From: JBEKIK01 sp963845975
Lineage (GTDB): Bacteria; Planctomycetota; Planctomycetia; Pirellulales; Thermoguttaceae
Reading direction: 5' to 3'
Length of the DNA: 64,000 nucleotides
NCBI GenBank assembly: GCA_963845975.1
Contig: CAWJUD010000001.1
Location: 496,001-560,000 of the forward strand
Shown here: positions 1-8,043 of the stretch, piece by piece
Position numbering within the stretch: the first letter of the stretch is position 1
Layout of the letters: each line of letters opens with the position of its first letter
Position numbers and translations under genes: made by a program
The notes under the pieces: generated by a model
Seen by the model: only the letters and a program-made list of their open reading frames with translations
The model's database searches: none
What the model was told of the DNA's origin: nothing

Positions 1-30
1 CTTTACAGGAATTATCTTTACAGGAATTAT
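1..30. repeat. Tandem direct repeat, 15 bp x 2
   Basis: Positions 1-15 and 16-30 are identical (CTTTACAGGAATTAT). The pair sits at the window edge, so more copies may lie to the left. No coding signal is seen in bases 1-140. Confidence 0.8.
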
Positions 31-60
31 GTGGAGGGATGCATAAGAGTTGTGACAAAA

Positions 61-97
61 ATCCTATCCCCTATCTCTAATCTCTAGCCCCTAAATC
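61..97. repeat. Period-7 tract upstream of lpxB
   Basis: The bases can be written as degenerate heptamers (CCCCTAT, CTCTAAT, CTCTAGC, CCCTAAA). It is one member of the dispersed period-7 family described in the findings. Confidence 0.6.
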
Positions 98-164
98 AAA
101 ACTGCACTTTCGTTGAAATGGGGAATCTGCGATACTTGGCATGGGTTTTATGGAAGGAACCGAC

Positions 165-1427
165 ATGCCAGAATCCAAACCATATACGATATTCTTTTCA
201 GCCGGCGAGCCCAGCGGCGACCTGCATGGGGCAAATTTAATCCGGCAACTGCGGAAACACTGCCCAAATTTGGAGGCGGTCGGTTATGGCGGGCCGAAAA
301 TGGCCGCTGTCGGATGCCGGCTGCATGCCGATCTTACTACCTTGGCCGTGATGTGGTTCGCCCGAGCGCTCATGAATTTTCACAAATTTTGGGGACTGGT
401 CGGCAGGGCAGATCGTTATTTTCGGCATCAAAAGCCGGATGCGGTGGTGCTGATCGACTATCCGGGCTTTAACTGGTGGATTGCCAAACGGGCGAAATTG
501 CACGGGATACCGGTTTTTTATTACACCCCGCCGCAAATCTGGGCCTGGGCAACCTGGCGGGCGAGTAAAATGCGCAAGTATGTGGATCATGTATTGTGCG
601 CCCTGCCCTTTGAGGAAGATTGGTTGCGCAAACGGGGATGCAACGCCACGTTCGTGGGCCATCCGTTCTTCGACGAGGTCGAGCGATACAAGCTTGACGA
701 AAAGTTTATCGAAGAACATCGTCAGCAAAGCGGACCGCTGCTGGCGATCCTGCCCGGGTCGCGAAATCAGGAGGTCGCCAACAACCTGAAATGGTTCCTC
801 AAGGCGGCGGCCATTGTCCGCCGTCAAGTGCCGAACGTCCACTTGGCCATGGCTTGTTTCAAGCCGCACCAGGCCGAAATTGCCCGGCGCGAAGTCGAAG
901 CGGCCGGATTGCCAGTGGAAATTTGCCTGGGAAAGACGCCTGAACTGATGTCGCTGGCCGATTGTGCAATGGCCGTTTCCGGTTCGGTATCGCTGGAACT
1001 ACTGTATCACGCCACGCCCACGGTCATTCTATATTGGGTCAGCCGCTTGGGCTACTTTGTGCAAGGTTTTTTTCGTAAAGTGAAATACATTACGCTGGTC
1101 AATTTGCTGTCGACCGATGAACTTTATCCGCCAGACCTGTCGCCTTACGATCCATCGCAGGCTGACGCCGACAAAGTGCTGTTCCCGGAATATTTGACTT
1201 GCGAAGACAAGTCGGAACAAATAGCGGGCCATTTGATCGAGTGGATCACAGATCCGGCGAAACGTGCGGCCCGCGTCGCACAACTGGAGGCATTAAAGGA
1301 AAAGATCGCCCACGGCGGGGCATCCAGTCGGGCGGCTGAGTACATTCTCGACGTGCTTGCCAAGCGCCGTCATCCCATCCCCAGGCCACATTTCCTGCCC
1401 GTCAATGAAAAAGTGGTTATTGGATAG
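165..1427 (+). CDS. lpxB: Lipid-A-disaccharide synthase
   Basis: Product is 420 residues, normal for LpxB, the glycosyltransferase (GT19) that joins UDP-2,3-diacylglucosamine to lipid X to form the lipid A disaccharide on the cytoplasmic face of the inner membrane. The N-terminal signature SAGEPSGD is at residues 12-19, and LPGSR near residue 196 belongs to the nucleotide-sugar binding half. An in-frame ATG at 141 exists, but I chose 165 because GGAAGGA ends six bases before it. Other lpx genes are not in the window. The gene implies an LPS-type outer membrane. The stop codon runs directly into a period-7 repeat tract. Confidence 0.93.
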   Translation: MPESKPYTIFFSAGEPSGDLHGANLIRQLRKHCPNLEAVGYGGPKMAAVGCRLHADLTTLAVMWFARALMNFHKFWGLVGRADRYFRHQKPDAVVLIDYPGFNWWIAKRAKLHGIPVFYYTPPQIWAWATWRASKMRKYVDHVLCALPFEEDWLRKRGCNATFVGHPFFDEVERYKLDEKFIEEHRQQSGPLLAILPGSRNQEVANNLKWFLKAAAIVRRQVPNVHLAMACFKPHQAEIARREVEAAGLPVEICLGKTPELMSLADCAMAVSGSVSLELLYHATPTVILYWVSRLGYFVQGFFRKVKYITLVNLLSTDELYPPDLSPYDPSQADADKVLFPEYLTCEDKSEQIAGHLIEWITDPAKRAARVAQLEALKEKIAHGGASSRAAEYILDVLAKRRHPIPRPHFLPVNEKVVIG

Positions 1428-1545
1428 TGGACAATGGGCAGTGGGCAGTGGGCAGTGAACAGTGGACAATGGAAAGAAAAAAGTGCAAAATACTGAACCC
1501 TGAATCCCGAACCCTGAACACTGAACCCTGAACCCTGAACCCTTC
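1424..1545. repeat. Two period-7 tracts between lpxB and the M50 gene
   Basis: The first block (about 1424-1472) has units GGGCAGT, GAACAGT and GGACAAT. The second block (about 1491-1545) has seven units close to GAACCCT. The second block ends one base before the ATG at 1547, and the first begins at the lpxB stop codon. Confidence 0.8.
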
Positions 1546-1546
1546 C

Positions 1547-2383
1547 ATGTTTGGCGAGCCCGGCCCTACTCAAGGCGATATACATTTCAGATTATTGGGG
1601 ATGCCCATTCGCATTCACCCGTTATTCTGGCTGGTTGCGGTGATTTTGGGGGCGAGCAGCGGGGGAGCGATTGAAGTACTGATCTGGGTGGCGGCCGTAT
1701 TGGTTTCGATCCTGATCCATGAATTGGGCCATGCTTTGGTAATCAGGGCATTTGGATTCCATCCGTGGATCGTACTTTACGGCATGGGCGGATTGACCAT
1801 CCACGACCCGGCCGAAAACTACAATTCCAAGGCCAATACGCCTTTGGGGCAGATTTCGATCAGTCTGGCCGGACCCTTGGCGGGTTTTTTATTGGCGGCC
1901 GTACTGCTTGGAGTGCTTTATTTGGCGGGATTCGGGAATCAAATCAAGTATGAATGGCCTTTTCATCTTAGGCCGATCTGGTTGGACGTTGCCAATTTAA
2001 CGGTTTTGGACAACGGCACAATAGAACTGAGCCGGCGAGCGGAATTCGTCTATGATATTTTTTTCATCTGCATTTTCTGGGGTTTGATGAATCTATTGCC
2101 GATCTATCCATTGGACGGCGGGCAAATCGTGCGGGAAATTCTGCTTTACTTCAATCACCAGGAGGGAGTTCAGCAATCGTTAATTCTCTCGGTCTTTACA
2201 GCGGGACTGGTTGCCGTGTTCGGACTAATTAAATTGCATGACTACTATATCGCTGTTTTTTTCGCCTTCATGGCCTACGAAAGCTTCATGGCCTTGCAAG
2301 CCCTTTGCGCGGCGGCAGGTGGTAACGGAGCCAGGAAGATCTTTTTTGGGAAAATATCAAATAATCGGCCGAAGAGGTATTGA
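1547..2383 (+). CDS. Site-2-protease-type zinc metallopeptidase (M50)
   Basis: The 278-residue polytopic protein has the zinc motif HELGH at residues 58-62 inside a membrane helix and the third-ligand motif NLLPIYPLDGG at 182-192, with Asp190 as the likely metal ligand. Family M50 enzymes cut membrane-embedded substrates such as anti-sigma factors. No PDZ or CBS domain is visible, so it belongs to the short SpoIVFB/Rip-like group. The substrate cannot be read from the neighbours. There is no Shine-Dalgarno sequence: a GAACCCT heptamer tract runs up to the start codon. Confidence 0.85.
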   Translation: MFGEPGPTQGDIHFRLLGMPIRIHPLFWLVAVILGASSGGAIEVLIWVAAVLVSILIHELGHALVIRAFGFHPWIVLYGMGGLTIHDPAENYNSKANTPLGQISISLAGPLAGFLLAAVLLGVLYLAGFGNQIKYEWPFHLRPIWLDVANLTVLDNGTIELSRRAEFVYDIFFICIFWGLMNLLPIYPLDGGQIVREILLYFNHQEGVQQSLILSVFTAGLVAVFGLIKLHDYYIAVFFAFMAYESFMALQALCAAAGGNGARKIFFGKISNNRPKRY

Positions 2384-2510
2384 AATACCGGCAACATTGT
2401 GTAATTAATACAAATAGAATTTGCTTGTTTTATGTATGAAGCAGGCTTACCAGAACAAAAGCAAACGATTGCTATTCGGCAAAGGTCGCCGAAAGCTTGC
2501 ATTTTTTGAT

Positions 2511-2540
2511 TGTAGTAGGCACACGCCGTGTGCCGTATTC
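2511..2540. repeat. GGCACAC palindrome (GTLRVP-type repeat)
   Basis: Arms GGCACAC (2518-2524) and GTGTGCC (2528-2534) are separated by three bases. The same core recurs inside the TolC-like gene near 53.0 and 53.2 kb, and a related GCACAC element occurs twice before the Rieske gene. The rest of 2384-2621 shows no coding signal. Confidence 0.65.
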
Positions 2541-2621
2541 CAATGGCCGACTCAATGTAGACTTCATTTTCTGAAGTAGCCAAACTCGGCCAAGCCGCGA
2601 ACCTTTAAAGGAGGAACAACT

Positions 2622-2729
2622 GTGGCCAAAAAGGTAGCGAAAAAGGCAGCCAAGAAAGCACCCGCCAAGAAGGTAGCCAAAAAGGCGCCTGCCAAGAGGA
2701 AGATGTCCGGTTCGTGCTGCTGCAAGTAA
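2622..2729 (+). CDS. Histone-H1-like Lys/Ala-rich miniprotein
   Basis: This is a 35-residue ORF with a GTG start preceded by AAAGGAGG at good spacing. The product is almost entirely AKK, KKAPAK and KKVAKKA motifs, like the C-terminal tails of bacterial H1-like proteins (Hc1/AlgP type), followed by SGSCCCK. It is extremely basic and would be expected to bind DNA or other polyanions. The three adjacent cysteines at the C-terminus could bind metal or form disulfides; this is inference. The strong RBS, the single-purpose composition and the hairpin downstream support a real gene. Function is not established. Confidence 0.72.
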   Translation: MAKKVAKKAAKKAPAKKVAKKAPAKRKMSGSCCCK

Positions 2730-2783
2730 ACTGCTAGTAAGCAGACGACAAACCGGCTCGCTTCATTCGGACTACGACGAGAA

Positions 2784-2816
2784 AGGGCCGTCGGAATCGT
2801 GCATTTCGACGGCTCT
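2784..2816 (+). terminator. Hairpin after the basic miniprotein gene
   Basis: Arms of 14 bases (2784-2797 and 2803-2816) pair fully if two G-U pairs are allowed, with a five-base loop. The U-tract is weak (AAGTGTTTA), so this may be an attenuated intrinsic terminator or an mRNA-stabilising hairpin. Confidence 0.6.
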
Positions 2817-2903
2817 AAGTGTTTATGGAGAAAGGAATTATGGATTAAGGACAGGGGCACGGCTCTTCCCCAGGGTGATCTAACATTGGTCACCGATTCA
2901 CTG

Positions 2904-3638
2904 CTACTGCCAAGGCCAGGCTATCCGATGTGCGGCGGATTTGGGCGTTTGCGAAGCGGATGCATTGTTGACGGCAGTCTGATTGGTGTTTTGTTGGAAG
3001 TATTGTTGCATCCAAGCCGGTTGAAAGAAAATGACCAGTGTCAGTATGGCCAGCTTGGCATAAGCGGAAAGGTTTGCCCACCAACTATGGCCGAATATTT
3101 TCAAGGCGGTGCCAAAGGAGTTTTTCAGATGCACTCGGCCGTGCGACCACTCGAAGCTATAGACTTCATCGAGAAACAGATGCGACATGTACCCCAAGAC
3201 CACCGCTCCGGCCTTGTAAAGCCTGAGCATGTTGTCGCCGGAGGCCAGCAAAAAGGCGATTTCGCCGAAGATTGCCGCGGCCGGCAGGCTGTGGAACATG
3301 CCGCGATGTTCGGTAAAATATTTTAAAAGCGCCGCCCCGCCGAAGCGAATCAGCAAATAGAGCCCCGCACAAATCAGGATTATCATCTCGTGCGACAATC
3401 CCATCTGCTGTAGATGATGTATCAACATGACGGGCACGACCGCGGCGGCAAAGGCCATGCTCTCGTGAAGCGGTCGGCCCGGCCCGGAATCCAAGTCGGG
3501 AAGCATTCCCGACACCCCGCACAATCCAGCCGCCAAAATGCAACTGGGAATCGGCACATCGTAAAGAAAATAGGCCGCCGTTCCATAACCGGCGCCGAGG
3601 ATGCTGCTGAATGCAATGTGTGTTTTAAAGCCGGCCAT
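2904..3638 (-). CDS. YdjM-type membrane-bound metal-dependent hydrolase (DUF457)
   Basis: The 244-residue protein starts MAGFKTHIAFS and contains LPDLD near residues 46-50, EHRGMFHS and a later SHLFLDE. These spaced His/Asp motifs are the hallmarks of the DUF457/YdjM inner-membrane family, related to phospholipase C-like zinc hydrolases. Several hydrophobic segments fit an integral membrane protein. The C-terminal 30 residues are Asn/Ala/Ser-rich and probably disordered. It is transcribed alone, convergent with the basic miniprotein gene. The biochemical substrate of the family is unknown. Confidence 0.75.
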   Translation of the reverse strand: MAGFKTHIAFSSILGAGYGTAAYFLYDVPIPSCILAAGLCGVSGMLPDLDSGPGRPLHESMAFAAAVVPVMLIHHLQQMGLSHEMIILICAGLYLLIRFGGAALLKYFTEHRGMFHSLPAAAIFGEIAFLLASGDNMLRLYKAGAVVLGYMSHLFLDEVYSFEWSHGRVHLKNSFGTALKIFGHSWWANLSAYAKLAILTLVIFFQPAWMQQYFQQNTNQTAVNNASASQTPKSAAHRIAWPWQ

Positions 3639-3796
3639 CGGAAGGTAACAGGCGATAGGGAATAGGTGTTAGGGTGCGGGCCGAAATGTGGGAATGGGTT
3701 TTAGCGAAAATGGGAATTTGGGCCAAGAGCAGTTGGATAATGGAGCAAATTTCGCTTGTTTATTTAAAATATGGATACCGCCTATTTCATCAAGAT

Positions 3797-3836
3797 TCAC
3801 CCTCTCCTCTAGTCCCTCACCCTTCACCCCACATAA
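3797..3836. repeat. Weak period-7 tract upstream of flhA
   Basis: Units such as CACCCTC, TCCTCTA, GTCCCTC and ACCCTTC repeat at 7 bases with low identity. Confidence 0.4.
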
Positions 3837-3922
3837 CAAACCGCCCTGGACATTATTGCGGGTTTTGAGTACCTTCCCGGCCTTTGATCGCTTATCGCCA
3901 ATCTCGTCACCAAGTTTGTGGG

Positions 3923-3980
3923 GCGATTTTAAAAATCGTCATACCAATGTTTGTAGGACGACTTTGAAAGTCGTCTTACG
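3923..3980. repeat. Tandem small palindromes (GACGACTTT type)
   Basis: Two palindromes lie 34 bases apart: CGATTTT/AAAATCG (3924-3938) and GACGACTTT/AAAGTCGTC (3957-3975, perfect 9-bp arms). The bases between and after them are also similar (ATACCAATGTTT, TTACGATGTTT). A related three-unit array is at 19887-19980. It lies just upstream of flhA and fills part of the 3639-4016 gap, in which I see no gene. Confidence 0.65.
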
Positions 3981-4016
3981 ATGTTTTTTAGTATTACTAC
4001 ATAGCCGGAGAGACTG

Positions 4017-6110
4017 ATGGCTTCGGTGGTTGCGGCGCCAGCGCCGTCGCTGGGCTCGATGGCCCGGCTCCAAGATCTGATATTGCCTGTAGGGATCATC
4101 TCCAGCGTTCTGGTGATCATGATCCCCTTGCCGCCGGCGTTGATGGACGTGTTGTTGTCCTCGAACATCACAGTCGCCGTGCTCGTGCTTTTGACGACCG
4201 TATTTGTTCGCACGCCGCTGGAATTCAATATATTTCCCTCGCTATTGCTGGCCACGACACTGTTCCGCCTTGTTTTGAACGTCGCTACAACGCGACTGAT
4301 TCTGACTCATGCCGGGGCCGACGGTTTGTGGGCGGCCGGCGGAGTGGTAAAAGCCTTCGGTGAATTCGTGGCCGGCGACAAGATCGTGGTCGGTTTGATC
4401 ATCTTTGCCATTATCGTGGTGATCCAATTCGTGGTGATAACCAAGGGCGCAACGCGGATATCGGAAGTGGCGGCCCGCTTCGCCTTGGACGGCATGCCGG
4501 GCAGGCAGATGGCCATCGACGCCGATCTGAACGCCGGAACCATCGACGAGCGGGAGGCCCAGCGCCGCCGCCTGGAAATTACCCAGCAGGCCGACTTTTT
4601 CGGGGCCATGGACGGTGCCAGCAAGTTCGTGCGCGGCGACGCCGTAGCCGGCATTGTGATCACGCTTATCAATATAGTAGGCGGATTGTTCATCGGCATG
4701 ATCGAATCGGGCATGAGCTTCACCCAGGCGGCCGATATTTTCACAAAACTCACCATCGGCGACGGCCTGGTCACACAGGTGCCGGCGTTTTTGATCTCCT
4801 TGGCCGCGGGTCTGCTGGTGACGCGGAGCAGCCAGGATTCCGATCTGCCCGCCGATTTCATCAAGCAGTTGTTTTCGCGTCCGCAGGCGTTGGCCGTGGC
4901 CGGGGGATTTTTAGGGGTGCTTGTATTCACCAATTTGCCGAGGATTCCACTAATTGCTATCGGCGGCGCATGTGTGGGACTGGCGCTGACCATCAAGCGG
5001 CGAGAGAACAGGGCCGCGGCTGCCGTAAAAGCCAAAAAACAGGCCGAAGCGGCCAAGCATCCCGAGGAGCGGGTAGAAGATTTCCTGGCGGTCGATCCGA
5101 TGGAGGTCGAAATCGGCGTAGGCCTGATCCGCCTGGCCGACCCCAAACGCGGCGGCGATCTTTTGGAACGAATTCAGCGGGTGCGCCAGAACGTGGCCGC
5201 GGACATCGGTGTTATCCTGCCCAAAGTACGCATTCGCGACAACATGCGTCTGGAACAGAATCAGTACCGCGTCAAAATCGCCGACATGGTCGTGGCCGAG
5301 GGAATCGTGTATCCGGGCATGTATCTGGCCATCGACTCGCGCATGACGACCGGTAAGATCCACGGCATATCCACCAAGGACCCGGCTTTCGGCACGCCGG
5401 CGGTGTGGATAGAGGCGGGCTCGCGGGAACAGGCCGAGATGTACGGTTACACCGTGGTCGAGCCGGGCAGCGTTATCGCCACGCATTTGACGGAAACGGT
5501 GCGGAAAAATGCCGACGAGATTCTCACCCGCGACGCCGCAAAACACCTCATCGACGAATTGAAACGCACTTCCCCCGCGGTGGTCGACGAGTTGATTCCC
5601 GGCGTAATGAAGTTGGCCGAAGTGCAGCAGATCCTGCAAATGCTGTTGCGCGAGTCGGTGCCTATCCGGCAGTTGGGGCCGATTTTGGAGGTCCTGGGAG
5701 ATTATGCACCGCGTACGAAAGATCCCATCCTGTTGACCGAATACGTTCGCCACCGCCTGGCCCGGACGATATGCACCCGTTATCGCGACAAGGAACATTG
5801 CTTGTACGTGATTACGCTCGATCCGGCCTTGGAGGATCGGATTCGCTCCGGTTTTGACCACAACGAGCAGGGGATGTTTATCCGCATGTCGCCGCAGGCC
5901 GTCGAGGCGATTTGTCGCATGATTTCCGCTGACGTGGAGAAACTGGTAACCGCGGGCCATCCGCCGATCGTGCTCGTCAGCCCGCAAATCCGCGCCGTCT
6001 TGAAACAGATGACTGCGCCGCACATCCCGCAGTTGGTGGTGTTGAGTTACAACGAAATCACCCGCGATACAAAGATCGATTCGCTGGCCATGGTTTCCGA
6101 GGGGCATTAA
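4017..6110 (+). CDS. flhA: Flagellar type III export protein FlhA
   Basis: At 697 residues this has FlhA length. About eight N-terminal membrane helices (roughly residues 20-330) are followed by a cytoplasmic domain that docks export substrates and chaperones. The FHIPEP-family signature (RISEVAARFALDGMPG, about residues 147-162) is intact, with MAIDADLNAG directly after it. The length and the FlhA-like C-terminal docking domain, with flhF next, identify the flagellar rather than the virulence paralogue. flhB is not in the window. The next gene, flhF, is separated by about 170 bases of inverted repeat. Confidence 0.96.
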   Translation: MASVVAAPAPSLGSMARLQDLILPVGIISSVLVIMIPLPPALMDVLLSSNITVAVLVLLTTVFVRTPLEFNIFPSLLLATTLFRLVLNVATTRLILTHAGADGLWAAGGVVKAFGEFVAGDKIVVGLIIFAIIVVIQFVVITKGATRISEVAARFALDGMPGRQMAIDADLNAGTIDEREAQRRRLEITQQADFFGAMDGASKFVRGDAVAGIVITLINIVGGLFIGMIESGMSFTQAADIFTKLTIGDGLVTQVPAFLISLAAGLLVTRSSQDSDLPADFIKQLFSRPQALAVAGGFLGVLVFTNLPRIPLIAIGGACVGLALTIKRRENRAAAAVKAKKQAEAAKHPEERVEDFLAVDPMEVEIGVGLIRLADPKRGGDLLERIQRVRQNVAADIGVILPKVRIRDNMRLEQNQYRVKIADMVVAEGIVYPGMYLAIDSRMTTGKIHGISTKDPAFGTPAVWIEAGSREQAEMYGYTVVEPGSVIATHLTETVRKNADEILTRDAAKHLIDELKRTSPAVVDELIPGVMKLAEVQQILQMLLRESVPIRQLGPILEVLGDYAPRTKDPILLTEYVRHRLARTICTRYRDKEHCLYVITLDPALEDRIRSGFDHNEQGMFIRMSPQAVEAICRMISADVEKLVTAGHPPIVLVSPQIRAVLKQMTAPHIPQLVVLSYNEITRDTKIDSLAMVSEGH

Positions 6111-6117
6111 ATGCCGT

Positions 6118-6225
6118 AAAGCCGCGACCGTTGGTCGCGATAATTATAAACAAATGATGCAAACAATCGCGACCGACCAACCGACCATGCTGCGCATGGC
6201 GCCAGTTGGTGCCCGCCGCGGCTTT
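6118..6225. repeat. Long inverted-repeat element between flhA and flhF
   Basis: The ends AAAGCCGCG (6118-6126) and CGCGGCTTT (6217-6225) are complementary. The interior holds nested palindromes, including ACCATGCTGCGCATGG and GACCAACCGACC. The same interior core is found in the element at 41266, in the kinase insertion at 43118 (opposite orientation) and at 45250. Confidence 0.7.
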
Positions 6226-6249
6226 ATAAGTTTCCCTCTACATTCCCAA

Positions 6250-6276
6250 AACTGAATCCCGAACCCTGATCCCTAT
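6250..6276. repeat. Period-7 tract abutting the flhF start
   Basis: Units ACTGAATC, CCGAACC and CTGATCC approximate the GAACCCT heptamer. The tract ends one base before the ATG at 6278. Confidence 0.65.
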
Positions 6277-6277
6277 C

Positions 6278-7525
6278 ATGGAACTCAAAATTTATCGAGC
6301 CTCTACGATGAGCGAGGCGTTGACGCTTGTCCGTCGAGAATTGGGCCCTGACGCGGCGGTTCTGCACACGCGCGAAGTGCAAAAAAAACGGTTATTCGGC
6401 CTGTTTTTTGGCAAGCGGATGATCGAAGTCACGGCATCGCGGGGCGTGAATGTTCCCAGCCGCCTGCCCGCGAAAGTGCCCGCTGAGACGGTGCCGGCGA
6501 AGAATTCGGCGTCGCCCACATACGCCCGGCCTCGTGCGCCCGCATCGCCGGAAGTTATTGATTCATCCCGGCAGCAGTCGGTCCTTTTGCCCGGCGTGCA
6601 CGAGCAGATTGCCGACTTGCAGACGATGGTCAAGGAACTTTGCCGGCGTTCCAAAACAAGCATGGTCGGCGATTTGCCCGAAGAACTCTTCAAGTTATTC
6701 ATGAAGCTGATCGACGCGGACGTGGGCGAGGACCTGGCCCAGGAATTGGTCGAGCGATTGCGCCGCGAATCCCGGGGCAAACTGGGCGATTCCATGATGC
6801 TCCAAACGCGGATCGCACAGATGATCGAAGCCGATATCAGCGCGGCCGGGCCGATTGCCATTACCCCCGGCCGATGCCGCGTGGCGGCTTTGGTGGGGCC
6901 CACCGGCGTGGGCAAAACCACCACCATCGCCAAGCTGGCGGCCAATTATCGGCTGAAAGATAAACGCCGCGTGGGCCTGATTACGGTCGATACCTACCGC
7001 ATCGCGGCCGTCGAGCAGTTGCGAACTTACGCGAACATTATCGACTTGCCCATGCAGGTCGTTTCCACGCCGAAGGAAATGCACGAGGCCGTGCGGCAAA
7101 TGGCCGGCATGGATCTGGTGTTGATCGACACCGCCGGACGCAGCCCGAAAGATGAAATCCGCCTGCAGGAACTCAAGGCCTTTATCAGCGAAGCCTCGGC
7201 CGACGAGGTGCACCTGGTCCTTAGCAGCGTGGCCGCGTCGCGCACGCTGCAGCAGACCGCCGAGCGTTTCGCCGTCGTAGGCACCACCGCGATGATCCTG
7301 ACCAAACTTGACGAAGCCAACGGCCTGGGAAACTTGCTGCCGGTGTTGCGTTTAAGCCGTTTGCCGCTGAGTTATCTAACCAACGGCCAGAATGTGCCGG
7401 ACGATATAGAAATCGCCGATCCGCCGCGTTTGGCCAAATTGATTTTAGGATTGGAAGAAGCGTCCTCGACGCAAGCAATGCTGTCGCACAGACACAATCA
7501 ATCTCAATTCCTGACGTCCATTTGA
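6278..7525 (+). CDS. flhF: Flagellar SRP-type GTPase FlhF
   Basis: The 415-residue protein has the FlhF layout: a basic N-terminal segment with LVRRELGPDAAVL, a linker, then an SRP-like NG domain. The P-loop GPTGVGKTT is near residues 207-215, DTAGR near 284-288 and TKLDEA further on. FlhF helps set flagellar position and number, usually with the ATPase FlhG. The expected flhG is not downstream; a small membrane protein and a sigma factor follow. The start has no clear Shine-Dalgarno sequence and directly follows a period-7 tract. Confidence 0.93.
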   Translation: MELKIYRASTMSEALTLVRRELGPDAAVLHTREVQKKRLFGLFFGKRMIEVTASRGVNVPSRLPAKVPAETVPAKNSASPTYARPRAPASPEVIDSSRQQSVLLPGVHEQIADLQTMVKELCRRSKTSMVGDLPEELFKLFMKLIDADVGEDLAQELVERLRRESRGKLGDSMMLQTRIAQMIEADISAAGPIAITPGRCRVAALVGPTGVGKTTTIAKLAANYRLKDKRRVGLITVDTYRIAAVEQLRTYANIIDLPMQVVSTPKEMHEAVRQMAGMDLVLIDTAGRSPKDEIRLQELKAFISEASADEVHLVLSSVAASRTLQQTAERFAVVGTTAMILTKLDEANGLGNLLPVLRLSRLPLSYLTNGQNVPDDIEIADPPRLAKLILGLEEASSTQAMLSHRHNQSQFLTSI

Positions 7526-7612
7526 CCTTTAAATCAATATAAATCGCCGCAACGTCAATTGACATAAGGAGGTTAGAAACAGGAAAAAAAGTCAACTTCG
7601 CCCGGGCTTCGG

Positions 7613-7636
7613 CCGATAATGGGTGAGCATTATCGG
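7613..7636. other. Hairpin in the flhF - small gene gap
   Basis: Perfect 8-bp arms CCGATAAT and ATTATCGG enclose an eight-base loop. It has no U-tract and is either a processing hairpin or incidental. Confidence 0.35.
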
Positions 7637-7699
7637 TATCCGATGTGCTGTTAAACTAGAGCGAATATATAAAGTTTAATAGCAACCCAGGAAGAGCTC

Positions 7700-7942
7700 G
7701 TGGCACGAATTTATTGCGGAATCCTCGGCCTGCTGGCGTTCCTGACGACCCTTATTCGCGGCTGGATTCACGGCGGCGACACGGAATCGATACTCCGGAC
7801 CGCTTGGCTTAGCTTACTACTTTTCAGCGTCATCGGACTTGTCATCGGCTGGATCGCCGCAAGGATCGTGGAAGAAAGCGTCAACGCCCGCCTGGCCGCC
7901 GAACTGGCCGCTAAATCGGAAGGTGGAGGGCGGAAGGCGTAA
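7700..7942 (+). CDS. Small two-helix membrane protein in the flagellar cluster
   Basis: This 80-residue ORF starts with GTG after a GGAAGAG-like RBS. Hydrophobic segments at about residues 4-20 and 35-55 are followed by a charged, Ala/Glu-rich tail. It lies between flhF and the sigma factor on the same strand, so it is probably co-expressed with them. I do not recognise the family. The position is where many bacteria carry flhG, but this protein has no ATPase motif. A role in flagellar assembly is guessed only from location. Confidence 0.65.
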   Translation: MARIYCGILGLLAFLTTLIRGWIHGGDTESILRTAWLSLLLFSVIGLVIGWIAARIVEESVNARLAAELAAKSEGGGRKA

Positions 7943-7956
7943 AGAACAGTAAATAA

Positions 7957-7987
7957 TTTCTGACAACTGATAACTGATAACTCACTC
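7957..7987. repeat. Period-7 tract upstream of the fliA-type gene
   Basis: Units ACAACTG, ATAACTG and ATAACTC repeat at 7 bases, about 55 bases before the chosen start at 8044. Confidence 0.6.
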
Positions 7988-8043
7988 GAGAAGGATCTCA
8001 AAAAGTCGGCGCTAAACATTAGCGCTTCATCATGGAGGATCGC

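Noticed and set aside
61..97. Heptamer tracts as sequencing artefacts or primers
   Set aside because: Units differ from tract to tract, include both purine-rich and AT-rich types, and occur at many gene boundaries, which does not fit adapter or primer contamination.
4950..6107. 385-codon minus-strand frame across flhA
   Set aside because: A shadow of flhA created by codon bias; no RBS and no recognisable domain, while flhA on the plus strand is unambiguous.
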